Shown here: positions 37,988 through 46,848 of the stretch, in pieces
How the letters are laid out: each line of letters opens with the position of its first letter
How positions within the stretch are numbered: the stretch's first letter is position 1
Assembly (NCBI GenBank): GCA_910579495.1
Contig: CAJTVD010000022.1
Coordinates: 1-51,710 of the forward strand
DNA length: 51,710 nucleotides
Direction: 5' to 3'
Source of the DNA: an uncultured Lachnospiraceae bacterium
GTDB taxonomy: Bacteria > Bacillota > Clostridia > Lachnospirales > Lachnospiraceae
Made by a program: the position numbers and the translations under genes
The notes under the pieces: generated by a model
What the model was told of the DNA's origin: nothing
What the model saw: only the letters and a program-made list of their open reading frames with translations
Database searches by the model: none

Positions 37988-38088
37988 TCGCAAAGCTGTG
38001 CCAGTTTAAGAAAGTTCTGTGCCAATGTGGTGCCAGTTGTGCAGAGATGAGGAATTTGTAATTAGGAGAAATATTGTAAGTTAATTTC

Positions 38089-38117
38089 TTGTATAGGGAG
38101 CAGTTTTTGAGTATACT
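38089..38117 (+). promoter_or_regulatory. Promoter of the cargo island
   Basis: TTGTAT (38089-38094), 17 bases, TATACT (38112-38117) on the plus strand, followed by GAGGTGG and the ATG at 38150. The region is AT-rich compared with the flanks. Confidence 0.6.
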
Positions 38118-38149
38118 GAAGATACGCTTAGAAAAAAGAGGTGGGTTGT

Positions 38150-38314
38150 ATGAGTCCGGCACAACAGGTTACGGATTATTTGAGAGATATAGAGCAGAAC
38201 CAGAAGCAGATACGGGAGATGGTAATGGAAAGCTACCGTGATATTGCAGCGGGAAAGGGGCGGAACTGCAACGAATTCTTTGGAGAACTGGAGAAAATAT
38301 ATGAAAATTCTTAG
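38150..38314 (+). CDS. Small antitoxin-like protein
   Basis: A 54-residue helical protein starting MSPAQQVTDYLRDIEQNQKQ; GAGGTGG precedes the ATG. The end (MVMESYRDIAAGKGRNCNEF, then FGELEKIYENS) resembles the C-terminal halves of small antitoxins that wrap a toxin, but no DNA-binding domain is present. The gene pairs with the next ORF in the cargo island. Family is not certain. Confidence 0.5.
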   Translation: MSPAQQVTDYLRDIEQNQKQIREMVMESYRDIAAGKGRNCNEFFGELEKIYENS

Positions 38315-38379
38315 GGTATGAAGATAAAAGCCTTTGAGTTAAAAACTTGAAGGCTTAAATTATGGAGGATTACAGTGGC

Positions 38380-38598
38380 ATGGTAAGTACAGAAGCGGAA
38401 TTTGCGGAACAGATAATGGTGGATCTGATCGCCCAAGGATATAGTGGCAATGATCTGCATGAACATTTTAAGAAAGAGGTAAGCCAGATACGTCCAGCGG
38501 TGGAGGCAATGCTTGAGGAGGTTAAGCGGGTAGCTGTTTCGGGATCGGAATATGTTTCTTATGAGGATGTTTTTGGCAAAGTGGAGAAGGAGCAATGA
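38380..38598 (+). CDS. Small antitoxin-like protein
   Basis: A 72-residue acidic helical protein starting MVSTEAEFAEQIMVDLIAQG; GGAGG lies 10 bases before this ATG. An alternative ATG at 38362 adds six residues with a weaker site. The centre (HEHFKKEVSQIRPAVEAMLE) is helical. It follows the 54-residue gene by 65 bases and may act with it. No toxin-like partner of standard type lies between it and the large HEPN gene. Confidence 0.5.
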   Translation: MVSTEAEFAEQIMVDLIAQGYSGNDLHEHFKKEVSQIRPAVEAMLEEVKRVAVSGSEYVSYEDVFGKVEKEQ

Positions 38599-38721
38599 AA
38601 GAAACAGAGAATAGGAAATCCATAAAAGGCAACTGAACTATGTCGGATTATACGAAACGATGTTCGTTATTGGATGAATGAATAATATGTAGTGTTTTTA
38701 GGCGGGATTTGGTATAATAAC

Positions 38722-38784
38722 GGAAGATGCAGTATTTATGTGAGCATTACCCTGGTAATGGCTATACAAAAATAAGCATCTTCC
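38722..38784 (+). repeat. 63-bp palindrome
   Basis: The outer arms GGAAGATGC and GCATCTTCC pair perfectly (9 bp), and the inner CATTACC and GGTAATG pair around CT. The middle is imperfect. As RNA it gives a long hairpin; as DNA a cruciform or protein site. Confidence 0.6.
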
Positions 38785-38829
38785 ACTTCAATGATTATAT
38801 GTAAGATATATAAATATTATGTATATTAA

Positions 38830-38890
38830 AAAGATACAGTAAGTAAAAGAGAAACTACCCGGGCAGCTCATTTTTTACTTATGTATCTTT
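38830..38890 (+). repeat. 61-bp palindrome
   Basis: The outer arms AAAGATAC and GTATCTTT pair, followed by TAAGTAAAA/TTTTTTACTTA with small bulges and a CCCGGG centre. On the minus strand it is followed by TTTTTAATA, so it might also end transcripts coming from the right. Confidence 0.55.
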
Positions 38891-38953
38891 AACTGCCTTT
38901 ATCATAGCGGAAAAAACTTTGTTTGTCAAGTGAAAATCGAAAGAGGTGCAGGT

Positions 38954-40753
38954 ATGGATGATCAAAAGGTTTTACAGTGCCAGAAGTATTATGTTTTCAA
39001 AATCCGTGATATTGTAAATAATAGTTTTCATACATTGGAAGAAAAACGGATTGACTGCCTGGTTCAGTATCTGGATTTATGTATCAGTACATATGATGAG
39101 TACAGGATGGCATTGGAGCCGGGTAAATTAAAAAAGTCATATGAGGGTTTGATAGAAGGAATAGATTATCAAATGCAAAACCATCCTTTTAGGAAACTGG
39201 ATTTGTATAGGAAAGATTTTGCCCACTTGCACAAGCTGCTCATATTGGAAGAACAGCAGAGGGATAAAGAACTTCATAATATCCATAGGGATATGGTCAG
39301 TTTGAGAAAAAAGCTGGGTGCAGCGGATATGATTGGTCAGTATATAACTTGTCTAAAACATGAAGAAAATTATCGGGAAATGGACAATCTAATGGAGGCG
39401 TTGATCAGTGACCTGTTGTATAAGGGGTATTCATTGACGTATTTGTTTGAATGGTTTAAGAAGCAGCAGGATGAGTTTATGCGGAATGGGCAGGATATCT
39501 CTATCATTGAAAGTCTGCGGGAACTGGACGAGGAGGTTGTGGAACATACCATATACATAAAGTTTATTGTAAAAAGCGATACCCAGTTCTGGCCGGCACT
39601 TCAGCTTTTGGGAAAACAGTTCACCATACAGGAGAGTGATAAAGTTCCGTTCAGCAGTGGATGGTCTGCTGAACATTTCTATATTGCAAGCAAAAAATAC
39701 AGGGCGCTGGATGTGACAAAAGCAATCTCCATGGCATCAAAAGAGTTTAGTGCTGTGAAAGAGCTGTTTGATATGTGGCAGGGAACAACGGGATGTATCC
39801 ATGATGACTTGCGGTATGGCTGGATAGAAGATGGGAATTTTAACATGCTGGCGGTAAAGAAGACAGATAATGTCAAAATGCTGGGGTATGTGGATTCCTA
39901 TTACAAGAAACAGATGAACCGCTTCCTGAAATTAAAAGACAACTCAGAAAGCGAAGACATTAAGGTGTTGGAGCGGATTTTATATACCTTAAACACAGCC
40001 AAGACCTATAAGATACAGAACCGTTTCCTGAATTTCTGGTCTGCACTGGAGTATGCACTGTACCCATTTCCTCGTTTTACTATCATTGAAAAAGCCAGGG
40101 TTGTGGTGCCGGAAGTGTTCAGCCTGTTTTACATAAAGAATAAAATGAATATTTTCTGGTCCAGGCTCACGCATTATCTTGAGACCAGATATCAGGAGAG
40201 CGGACTTTATGAGGCTGTCCGCTTTGTCAATGAATGCAAGGACAATAGTGACGGAGGATATGATACAAAAGCAGTGATTGCTGTGCTTCAGGATCAGGAA
40301 AGGGTGCAGACAATAGTAGACAGTTTTTCAAAGCATGTTGTGCTGCAGCGGGAACTATCCGAATTGTTTATGCTTATCAATTCCCCGCAAAAGGCAGTGG
40401 CGGCGATAGAAGACTATTATGAAGGCATTAAGAATGATCTGAACTTTATATACAGGATCAGGAACCAGCTGATACATTCTGTCAAAGGAACGGATGATTC
40501 TTTGGAGCATATCAGTATGAGGCTTTACAGGTATGTAAATTCTGTATTATCTACCATACTGTATTATAAGGAGAAGAACAGCGAATATACAATTATGGAC
40601 ATCTTGAATTCTATTGACGCAACTTATCAGGATTACATTTCTGCCTGGAAGGTAAAAAAAGCGGACAGAAAGAAAGCGCAGGAAGATGAAAAACAGTTGA
40701 GCCTTCAGGAAGCATATGAAATGGTGCGGCCTTCTTATCTGTTTATTGAGTAA
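38954..40753 (+). CDS. Large HEPN-domain protein, candidate defence effector
   Basis: A 599-residue, AT-rich gene product starting MDDQKVLQCQKYYVFKIRDI after GAGGTG. The C-terminal domain (about 380-560) contains RNQLIH at 503-508, an RX4H motif in a helix-rich context, as in Apea-like HEPN ribonucleases. The first 380 residues are helical with no recognised motif. HEPN proteins of this size in cargo islands often act as abortive-infection RNases; that role is inference. It has its own leader, and a terminator follows. Confidence 0.6.
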   Translation: MDDQKVLQCQKYYVFKIRDIVNNSFHTLEEKRIDCLVQYLDLCISTYDEYRMALEPGKLKKSYEGLIEGIDYQMQNHPFRKLDLYRKDFAHLHKLLILEEQQRDKELHNIHRDMVSLRKKLGAADMIGQYITCLKHEENYREMDNLMEALISDLLYKGYSLTYLFEWFKKQQDEFMRNGQDISIIESLRELDEEVVEHTIYIKFIVKSDTQFWPALQLLGKQFTIQESDKVPFSSGWSAEHFYIASKKYRALDVTKAISMASKEFSAVKELFDMWQGTTGCIHDDLRYGWIEDGNFNMLAVKKTDNVKMLGYVDSYYKKQMNRFLKLKDNSESEDIKVLERILYTLNTAKTYKIQNRFLNFWSALEYALYPFPRFTIIEKARVVVPEVFSLFYIKNKMNIFWSRLTHYLETRYQESGLYEAVRFVNECKDNSDGGYDTKAVIAVLQDQERVQTIVDSFSKHVVLQRELSELFMLINSPQKAVAAIEDYYEGIKNDLNFIYRIRNQLIHSVKGTDDSLEHISMRLYRYVNSVLSTILYYKEKNSEYTIMDILNSIDATYQDYISAWKVKKADRKKAQEDEKQLSLQEAYEMVRPSYLFIE

Positions 40754-40772
40754 TGGGTATACTGGAAGCAAA

Positions 40773-40808
40773 AGAGAGACCTTGTGTGGAGATAAGGTCT
40801 CTCTTTTT
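40773..40808. terminator. Terminator between cargo gene and conjugation operon
   Basis: AGAGACCTT pairs with AAGGTCTCT around GTGTGGAGAT, followed on the plus strand by CTTTTT. It ends the cargo gene, and as a hairpin it can also end the opposing operon. Confidence 0.8.
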
Positions 40809-40813
40809 GGAAA

Positions 40814-42256
40814 TTAAATATTCTGTTTAATAATCCGTGAAATCAGCCCAACCGCCACATTCCGGTCTGCATCGATCCGTGTAACCACGAAACTGACTTC
40901 ATCCTTCTTGCCGGGCATCCGGTTATCATAGCAACTGTGGGCAACGGCATTGACGCCGATGTGGAGGCGGACGAATACGGTGCCCTTGTGGATGTCCGTG
41001 ACCGTCCCGGCATACTTGCCCTGGATCTTGCACTTGCTTAAGTTGTCCTTGCTGGTGTTTCCGTTTACGCTCTTGACATCCGCCTTCACGGAAATGTCCT
41101 CCAGGGAGCGGATTTTCACGCTCAGGATGCGGACAAGGATCTGCTCGCCCACATGGAAGCGTTCCGTGGCATCACCCAGCCAGTCCCAGGATAAGTCGCG
41201 GGCAAGGATGGAGCATTCCGTACCGAAGATCTCCACACGGACTACCTTTTCTGCCACGGCAATGATCCTCGCCTGCACAATGCGGTCTTCACATACGCGG
41301 GAATTTCCGGCAGCATCCGGCATATAGAAAATCTGGCGCTTCTTATACATGGCATCCTTCCTGCTGGCTACCACACTGCGGCTGGCATTCTCAAGCCCCT
41401 TGATGATAAAGTCGATCTCACATCCCAGCATGTTGCCGAGGATCTTGTTCTGGCGCTGCACCAGTTCCCCGTAATCATGGGCTTCATCCTCCACGAGGTT
41501 GATCATCATCTCCGAAAGGGGGATCACGACACGCATGTCCTTGTAATAGACGACTGCGATGGTGCCGCCTCCGTCCATCTTCTCAATGCCGCCCAGGGTG
41601 CCTGTCAGGATCTTCCGGGTGCGGTAGGCGTTCTGCAGCTCATGCCAGATGGTATCCTCCCTGCTTTCCGGTGTTTCCACTTCAGAATCAGCATTTAAGG
41701 TAAGGATGCTGGAAGGGGCGGCTTTCCTTGCAGGGGCAGGTGTTTCCGGCTTTGCCGCAGGAGCGGATGTCCTTGCTTTCCGCCTTCTGGGAGAGGCTGA
41801 ACCTTCAGGGGCATTTTTCCCTGTGCTGCCTTCAGCTCCAGTTCCGGTCTCAGCGGGGCGTTCCGGGGAAGGTTCGCCTGTGCTGGCAGCCGCATCCCCA
41901 TCACCTTCGATGGGAGACTCCCCTGTATCTTCCGGCTGCAGTTCCATTCCGCTGTCATTTCCGGTTTCTGCTTCCACCTCCATGTTTTCTCCGGAAGGGG
42001 ATGTTCCTTCCAGAACGTCTCCTTCCATAGCCGTTTCGGCAGGACCGGGAAGTTCCTCATCCATGGCAGCTTCGTCTGTGACAGGAAGTTCCCCGTCCAT
42101 AGTGTTCCCGTCTGCAGGTGTTTTGCCGTCCATAGGGGGTTCTCCCTCCGCAGGGAAGTCACCATCCACAGGATATCCTGTTTCTGCAGGTACATTTTCC
42201 ATGGTGGTGCTTTCTTCAGTTACAACAGTTTCTTCCGTTTTTGCTTTTCTGGGCAT
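40814..42256 (-). CDS. S1-like RNA-binding protein of the conjugation operon
   Basis: A 480-residue protein. The N-terminal 170 residues are acidic and repetitive (PADGNTMDGELPVTDEAAMD, then EPSPERPAETGTGAEGS) and probably disordered, and an RRRKAR patch follows. The C-terminal part holds S1-like beta-barrels (GKYAGTVTDIHKGTVFVRLH; DRNVAVGLISRII). S1 domains bind RNA, so it could guide translation or antitermination of element mRNA. It is the last gene of the conjugation operon. RBS: AAAAGGAG. Confidence 0.6.
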   Translation of the reverse strand: MPRKAKTEETVVTEESTTMENVPAETGYPVDGDFPAEGEPPMDGKTPADGNTMDGELPVTDEAAMDEELPGPAETAMEGDVLEGTSPSGENMEVEAETGNDSGMELQPEDTGESPIEGDGDAAASTGEPSPERPAETGTGAEGSTGKNAPEGSASPRRRKARTSAPAAKPETPAPARKAAPSSILTLNADSEVETPESREDTIWHELQNAYRTRKILTGTLGGIEKMDGGGTIAVVYYKDMRVVIPLSEMMINLVEDEAHDYGELVQRQNKILGNMLGCEIDFIIKGLENASRSVVASRKDAMYKKRQIFYMPDAAGNSRVCEDRIVQARIIAVAEKVVRVEIFGTECSILARDLSWDWLGDATERFHVGEQILVRILSVKIRSLEDISVKADVKSVNGNTSKDNLSKCKIQGKYAGTVTDIHKGTVFVRLHIGVNAVAHSCYDNRMPGKKDEVSFVVTRIDADRNVAVGLISRIIKQNI

Positions 42257-42328
42257 AGTTTTGTCTCCTTTTCATGATTGTCTGGTCTGCCTGCAGGTTC
42301 CCACAGGCAGGCTGTTTTGCCGGGCAGC

Positions 42329-44299
42329 TCAGGACATGATGGATTTCTTGTCCGTCATGACGATACCGCAGTCCCCGTCCGCAGGGAAGAATGCCTGCCG
42401 TTCACCCGTCCATTCAGGGGGAGGGCCGGTGGGCGCAGTGCCTGCAGGGGCAGGGTTCTTTCTGGGTGCCTTTGGCTTCTTCTGTTTCGGTTCCGGCTTC
42501 ATCAGCCGTGAAAAGTCCGGCTCCGGTGATTCCGGGAGCCTGCGCCACTCCGGGATATGGTCGCTGGCCCGGCTTCCCTTTAATTTCCGGCTCTCCGGGT
42601 GGAGGGTGTAGTCATATTTCCCCACCTTCAGCACCTTCTGGCCCCGGAGGATGATCAGTGCCTCATCCAGCGGCAGCCGCAGCACCTCATCCGGCGTCAG
42701 CAGCTTGCGCTTCCCGATGGAATGTGTCTCCCGGTATTCCGGCGTGTAATCTGACACCCGCCAGGTATTGAGCTGCTTTGCCTGGCTGGATACGGCCACG
42801 CTGACCTCGCCGGTGCGGTTCGAGATGAACTCGGCCGTCAGCTCATCGGTGCAGCCCAGGAAAAGCTGGGTGTCGCAGTTCCCGATGATCTCCTGCCACT
42901 GGTTTAACGGGTAGCGGTTCTGCATCTGGGGCAGGTTCTGGAAGATGCAGCTGATGGAGAGCTGCCTGGAGCGGATGGTGCTGATCTTCTTTGTCAGGTC
43001 TGCAATGGTGCATCCGCCGTTTGCAAGCTCATCCGCCAGGATATGTACCGGTACAGGGAGCCTCCCGCCGTCCCCGTATTTGTCCGCATAGCGTACCAGC
43101 TTGATGAACACGAAGGACATGAACAGGGAGGAGAGGAAGTCAAAGGTGGAATCCTGGTCTGAAGTGATGCAGAAATATGCGCACTTCTCATAACCCGGCT
43201 GTGTAAGGCTGATCTCGTCGTAGCTGGTGATCTGCCGGATCAGCCTGTTCTGGAACACCTGCAGCCTTGTGCCAAGCCCGATGATGACGCCGCTGCGCAC
43301 CGTGTCGGACGCCTGCCTGAAGATGTTGTAGGGCGCCTTTGCCGGGTGGGTGACCGGGAGCAGGTCAAAGAGGCTGTTCAGCTCCTTCTCGGAATTCATG
43401 GTCAGCAGCTTGTAGACCTGCCCGATGTTTTTCCCCTCCGGCGGGAAGCCCTGGTCCACATACAGCACAAGGGCTTTTAACAGGTTCATCTCCGAATTGT
43501 CCCAGAAATGGTCACCTTTTGGTGAGCCGGTGTTCTTGATGATGACATCGGAAAAGAGCTGCGCCATGATCTCCTGTCCCTCGATCTCAGCAAGGCAGTT
43601 CCAGCTGTCGGAATTCTCAGGGTTGATCAGGTTGAACACCCGCACGGTATAGCCGTTCTCCTCAAGGTAGAGGCAGAGGTCTGCGTAAAGTTCCGATTTC
43701 GGGTCGGTAATGATAAGGCTTTCCCCGCGTTTCACGCACTGGAATACCACATTCCTCGCATAGGCGCGGCTTTTCATGCTGCCGCTGGCCCCGAAGACTG
43801 CCACGTTGCGGTTCATGCGCGTTTTCTCCGGCAGGCAGACTGCTTTCCCGTACAGCTTCCCTAAGATGACTCCACGGTTCCCTGAAATGTCCGGGACCAG
43901 TTCCAGCACTTCACGCATCTCGGCATCCGTCATAAAGCCGGAGGTGCCATAGGTTCCCTGGTCTGAGTAGGTCAGGTTCCGCTCCCTGTCATAGGTGCCT
44001 TTCCTGCCAAAGCCCATCCGCATCACCATGAAGACCAGCAGCCCGGAGATGCCGACGCAAAGGGCAATCCCGTACAGGCTGTAAGGGAATACGGTAAGTG
44101 CATGGAGGCAGGCTCCAAAAGAGCCGTCGGGGAATGCGGGAGAGGTGCCGTTCCCCGGCGTGCCCCCGGATGAAGTCCAGATCCGGTAGTTGATGATGAA
44201 CTGGGATACATAGCCGCCTGCATAGGCAAGTGCCATGAGCAGGACGGGCAGTACCAAAAAGAGCGTCAGTTGTTTCTTTCTGTTTTCTGTCAGTTTCAG
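42329..44299 (-). CDS. virD4: VirD4/TraG type IV coupling protein
   Basis: A 656-residue ATPase that links relaxosome to the secretion channel. Two membrane helices lie in the N-terminal 95 residues. The phosphate-binding loop is GASGSMKS (near 170-177), then IITDPKSELYADL and a C-terminal TraG block (LADELANGGCTIADLTKKIS; LSISCIFQNLPQMQNRYPLN). No ATG, GTG or good TTG start lies near the site; GGGAGG at 44308-44313 places the start at CTG 44299, overlapping the upstream stop. A TTG at 44257 would give 642 residues. It sits in the standard place next to accessory genes. Confidence 0.9.
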   Translation of the reverse strand: MKLTENRKKQLTLFLVLPVLLMALAYAGGYVSQFIINYRIWTSSGGTPGNGTSPAFPDGSFGACLHALTVFPYSLYGIALCVGISGLLVFMVMRMGFGRKGTYDRERNLTYSDQGTYGTSGFMTDAEMREVLELVPDISGNRGVILGKLYGKAVCLPEKTRMNRNVAVFGASGSMKSRAYARNVVFQCVKRGESLIITDPKSELYADLCLYLEENGYTVRVFNLINPENSDSWNCLAEIEGQEIMAQLFSDVIIKNTGSPKGDHFWDNSEMNLLKALVLYVDQGFPPEGKNIGQVYKLLTMNSEKELNSLFDLLPVTHPAKAPYNIFRQASDTVRSGVIIGLGTRLQVFQNRLIRQITSYDEISLTQPGYEKCAYFCITSDQDSTFDFLSSLFMSFVFIKLVRYADKYGDGGRLPVPVHILADELANGGCTIADLTKKISTIRSRQLSISCIFQNLPQMQNRYPLNQWQEIIGNCDTQLFLGCTDELTAEFISNRTGEVSVAVSSQAKQLNTWRVSDYTPEYRETHSIGKRKLLTPDEVLRLPLDEALIILRGQKVLKVGKYDYTLHPESRKLKGSRASDHIPEWRRLPESPEPDFSRLMKPEPKQKKPKAPRKNPAPAGTAPTGPPPEWTGERQAFFPADGDCGIVMTDKKSIMS

Positions 44300-45414
44300 T
44301 GCAGGAACCTCCCTTCAAATTTTTTCAGGTCAATGGTTTCAATGGTGGCGGCCTCCCCGAAGTATTGCTGCAGCACCGGTTTCTGGAAGTCGAAGCAGAC
44401 CAGGTTCCCGGTAAGCCCGTGGAAGGACAGGGCGGTGCGGAACCTGGAGAGCCGCAGCATGTCAAAGTCAAAGGCAAGGAGTACCGGCATCCCCTCCGAT
44501 ACAGCGTCATGTTCCAGCCCGTAGTCAGGGCAGGGCGGCTGCAGGTCGGACAGGAGCAGGCTTTTCAGTCCCTTCAGCAAAGCCGGGGAGCAGAGCAGTT
44601 TCAGCATGGTCGCTCCGGCGCTGCCATCCGGGATATAATGGAAGTAGTCAAAGCTGGAGTCCAGATAAAAATAGCTTTTCTGGAAGCCGCCTGTGCTTTC
44701 CATCAGCTTCAGTGCGGTGTCCATGCCTTCCCCGATGATGAGTGCCTTGACAGGGGTGTCCGGGGTATAACGGAGCCCGCCGTTCATGCCGGAGAGGATT
44801 CCCCGGCTGGTATGGTAGGAGAGCAGCGCCTTTACCTTCAGCTCCGTCCGGTATTCCCATTTCATCAGTGAGCCGCCTGTGCAGAATACGGCGTAGATGC
44901 ACTCCGGGGAAAGCAGGATGCCCATTGTCCTGGAGTTGTTGATCTTTACGGCTTCCGCCCCAAGCTCCTTGACTTCGCGGGAGTGGTAAAAGGCTGGCAG
45001 TGCCATCTTGCAGGGGGCCGCCCGGTTTTCCATACTGAACAGCAGCGGTTTCCTGTCACGGAATATCTCCACGCCGGCATTCAGGAACATGGCATAGGCG
45101 GTGGATGCCTGCTGGAGCCTGAGCCGCCTGGGGAAGTCGCTTCTGGGACGGTTGGTGTCGGAGCTGCCGCTTAAGTAAAAGGAGAAGCGGGCAGGGTTCT
45201 CTGAAAGGAGGAGCTTTTTCCCCCTGCTTGTCAGCCTGTATCCCCGCAGCCCATCCTTATAGTGCGTCCTGACATATCCCTCCCCCTTGAGCCGGGTGAT
45301 CAGTTTTTCGCCGTAGCTTCTGCCGATGCCTAAATGTGCCAGTACGCCGGGGCTGCACTCCCCGGAAATGGCAGCCAGTTCCATCAGCCGGTATGCGCTG
45401 GTTGAAGTATCCAC
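44296..45414 (-). CDS. Winged-helix accessory protein (replication-relaxation-like)
   Basis: A 372-residue protein with a GTG start (VDTSTSAYRLMELAAISGEC) behind GGAAAGGAGG. Residues about 8-75 form a winged helix (GRSYGEKLITRLKGEGYVRT; GLRGYRLTSRGKKLLL). The rest may be a catalytic-like domain of the replication-relaxation type often found beside coupling proteins; this match is tentative. The stop overlaps the VirD4 start. Confidence 0.5.
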   Translation of the reverse strand: MDTSTSAYRLMELAAISGECSPGVLAHLGIGRSYGEKLITRLKGEGYVRTHYKDGLRGYRLTSRGKKLLLSENPARFSFYLSGSSDTNRPRSDFPRRLRLQQASTAYAMFLNAGVEIFRDRKPLLFSMENRAAPCKMALPAFYHSREVKELGAEAVKINNSRTMGILLSPECIYAVFCTGGSLMKWEYRTELKVKALLSYHTSRGILSGMNGGLRYTPDTPVKALIIGEGMDTALKLMESTGGFQKSYFYLDSSFDYFHYIPDGSAGATMLKLLCSPALLKGLKSLLLSDLQPPCPDYGLEHDAVSEGMPVLLAFDFDMLRLSRFRTALSFHGLTGNLVCFDFQKPVLQQYFGEAATIETIDLKKFEGRFLH

Positions 45415-45556
45415 GGGTGAGCCTCCTTTCCGAATTTTTACCGTACACGCCTGCAACTCCGGTAAATTCCGGCAGGCATGGAGGTGTATTTTTTCCTGTT
45501 TACAGGCGGTTTCGGCGGCAGTTTTACCGAAGTCGGATTTCATTTTGGGAAGCCGC

Positions 45557-46216
45557 CTAAAAATCCGATATGCTTTTTTCCCTGTCCTCCCGCTCTTTCA
45601 GCCATCCGGGGAAGCGGCTTTTTTCCATGACGGCGAGGATGGTGCAGTCCCGTTCCCCGAACTCCGTGGTGTGGTAGGCATCACAGAACAGCCCGCTGTC
45701 ATCGGTCATCAGGAAACCTGCCACGGTATCCAGAAGCTGCTTGCACTCCAGGTTGTCATAGTCCCGCACCCGCCTGTCGGACAGACTCTTGTCGAACACA
45801 TGGGAGAAACAGACTACGCACTGCGTAAAATGGGGCAGGCAGTGCTGTCTCGTATACGATTCAAGGCTTGCATACAGCGGGTCAGTCAGGAAAGTGGTGT
45901 TGATGCGTTTCGTGCGTTTCGGCATCAGGCCGGGCAGGGTGATCTCCACGCAGTCCGGCGTATGCTTTATGGAAATGCCGTGTACCTGGGCAGCCGCTTC
46001 CATGAGGACGGGTTTTGGCACAAGGTCTGCGGCATAGATCAGGTTGCGCAGGGAACAGGCAATCCGTTCCGCGCGTCTGGCGGCATCCAGGCTCAGTTCC
46101 TCATAGTTTTTCCCATAGGTGCCGGTGTTGGCTGCCATGGCATTGATGGTATTGGTAAGCCGGGGAAGTTCATCCCCTATCCGCGCAAGGCGGGATGATA
46201 AAGTGTGTCGGTCCAT
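45557..46216 (-). CDS. DUF6100-like protein
   Basis: A 219-residue protein starting MDRHTLSSRLARIGDELPRL. The block YDNLECKQLLDTVAGFLMTD, then DDSGLFCDAYHTTEFGERDC, matches DUF6100 proteins of ICEs as I recall them. The start overlaps the previous stop (TAATG). Function is unknown; it is an accessory gene of the conjugation operon. Confidence 0.7.
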   Translation of the reverse strand: MDRHTLSSRLARIGDELPRLTNTINAMAANTGTYGKNYEELSLDAARRAERIACSLRNLIYAADLVPKPVLMEAAAQVHGISIKHTPDCVEITLPGLMPKRTKRINTTFLTDPLYASLESYTRQHCLPHFTQCVVCFSHVFDKSLSDRRVRDYDNLECKQLLDTVAGFLMTDDSGLFCDAYHTTEFGERDCTILAVMEKSRFPGWLKEREDREKSISDF

Positions 46217-46755
46217 TAAGTATCTGTAACTCCTTGTTTCCTGTAATACTGCACCTCCCCGCCCGGCGCCACCGTACAGAAAGCAGCGGTGCCGGGGAAG
46301 TCAAGGAGCGGTATCTGCCCGGCATTGTCCACAATGGCTATGCGGCGGGGCGCGTCCTCTTTATAAGCGGAAAGGGCATGGTTCATGAGCATCTCTTTTT
46401 CCTCCGGTATGTGGATGACATCATAGGCATCCGACTGTGTGTAAAAGGTCAGCGTTACCGGGAAATCGCTGGCCGTATGGAAGGTGATGTCCTCCTTAAA
46501 GTCCAGGAGCACCCAGAAGGCGGCAAGGGTGGACGGGTTGGGAACGCAGTCCTTTGAATACAGGATAAGTTCCCGTTCCGGCAGGAAGGCAAGCCGCCCT
46601 GCTTTTTCCAGCCGCCCCAGCAGGCGCAGGAGCTTTGCGTCCGTCAGTTCCGGGTAAAGCCTGCCAAGCTGGGCAGGGCTGAGGGCATGGTACATGGAAA
46701 GCAGCCGGGTGATCTCTGATAAATGGCTTTCCTGCTGTTGGTTTTTCTGCTGCAT
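46216..46755 (-). CDS. DUF5697-like winged-helix protein
   Basis: A 179-residue protein starting MQQKNQQQESHLSEITRLLS after AAAGGAGG. The first 75 residues form a winged helix (LSPAQLGRLYPELTDAKLLR; LLGRLEKAGRLAFLPERELI), and the rest has FHTASDFPVTLTFYTQSDAY, as in DUF5697. It may regulate the operon or bind the repeat array just upstream (46849-47002). Confidence 0.65.
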   Translation of the reverse strand: MQQKNQQQESHLSEITRLLSMYHALSPAQLGRLYPELTDAKLLRLLGRLEKAGRLAFLPERELILYSKDCVPNPSTLAAFWVLLDFKEDITFHTASDFPVTLTFYTQSDAYDVIHIPEEKEMLMNHALSAYKEDAPRRIAIVDNAGQIPLLDFPGTAAFCTVAPGGEVQYYRKQGVTDT

Positions 46756-46848
46756 GGTACAGCCTCCTTTGTCCTGCGGCGTGCGGGTATCCGTAAGGAC
46801 CCCGGAATATGTCACCGCAGGGAATGGTATTTATATAGGAAGTAACTC

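Larger units (their letters stand above)
38599..38953. other. AT-rich leader of the large cargo gene
   Basis: A 355-base gap without a credible gene. It contains a TATAAT box at 38713-38718, two long palindromes (38722-38784 and 38830-38890) and a T-rich tract, then GAGGTG before the ATG at 38954. The -10 box lies just ahead of the first palindrome, so the mRNA of the HEPN gene would start with structured RNA. Confidence 0.5.

Noticed and set aside
42257..42328. CTGCCTG/CAGGCAG hairpin between VirD4 and the S1-like gene as a terminator
   Set aside because: No T-run follows on the minus strand, so only a hairpin can be stated.
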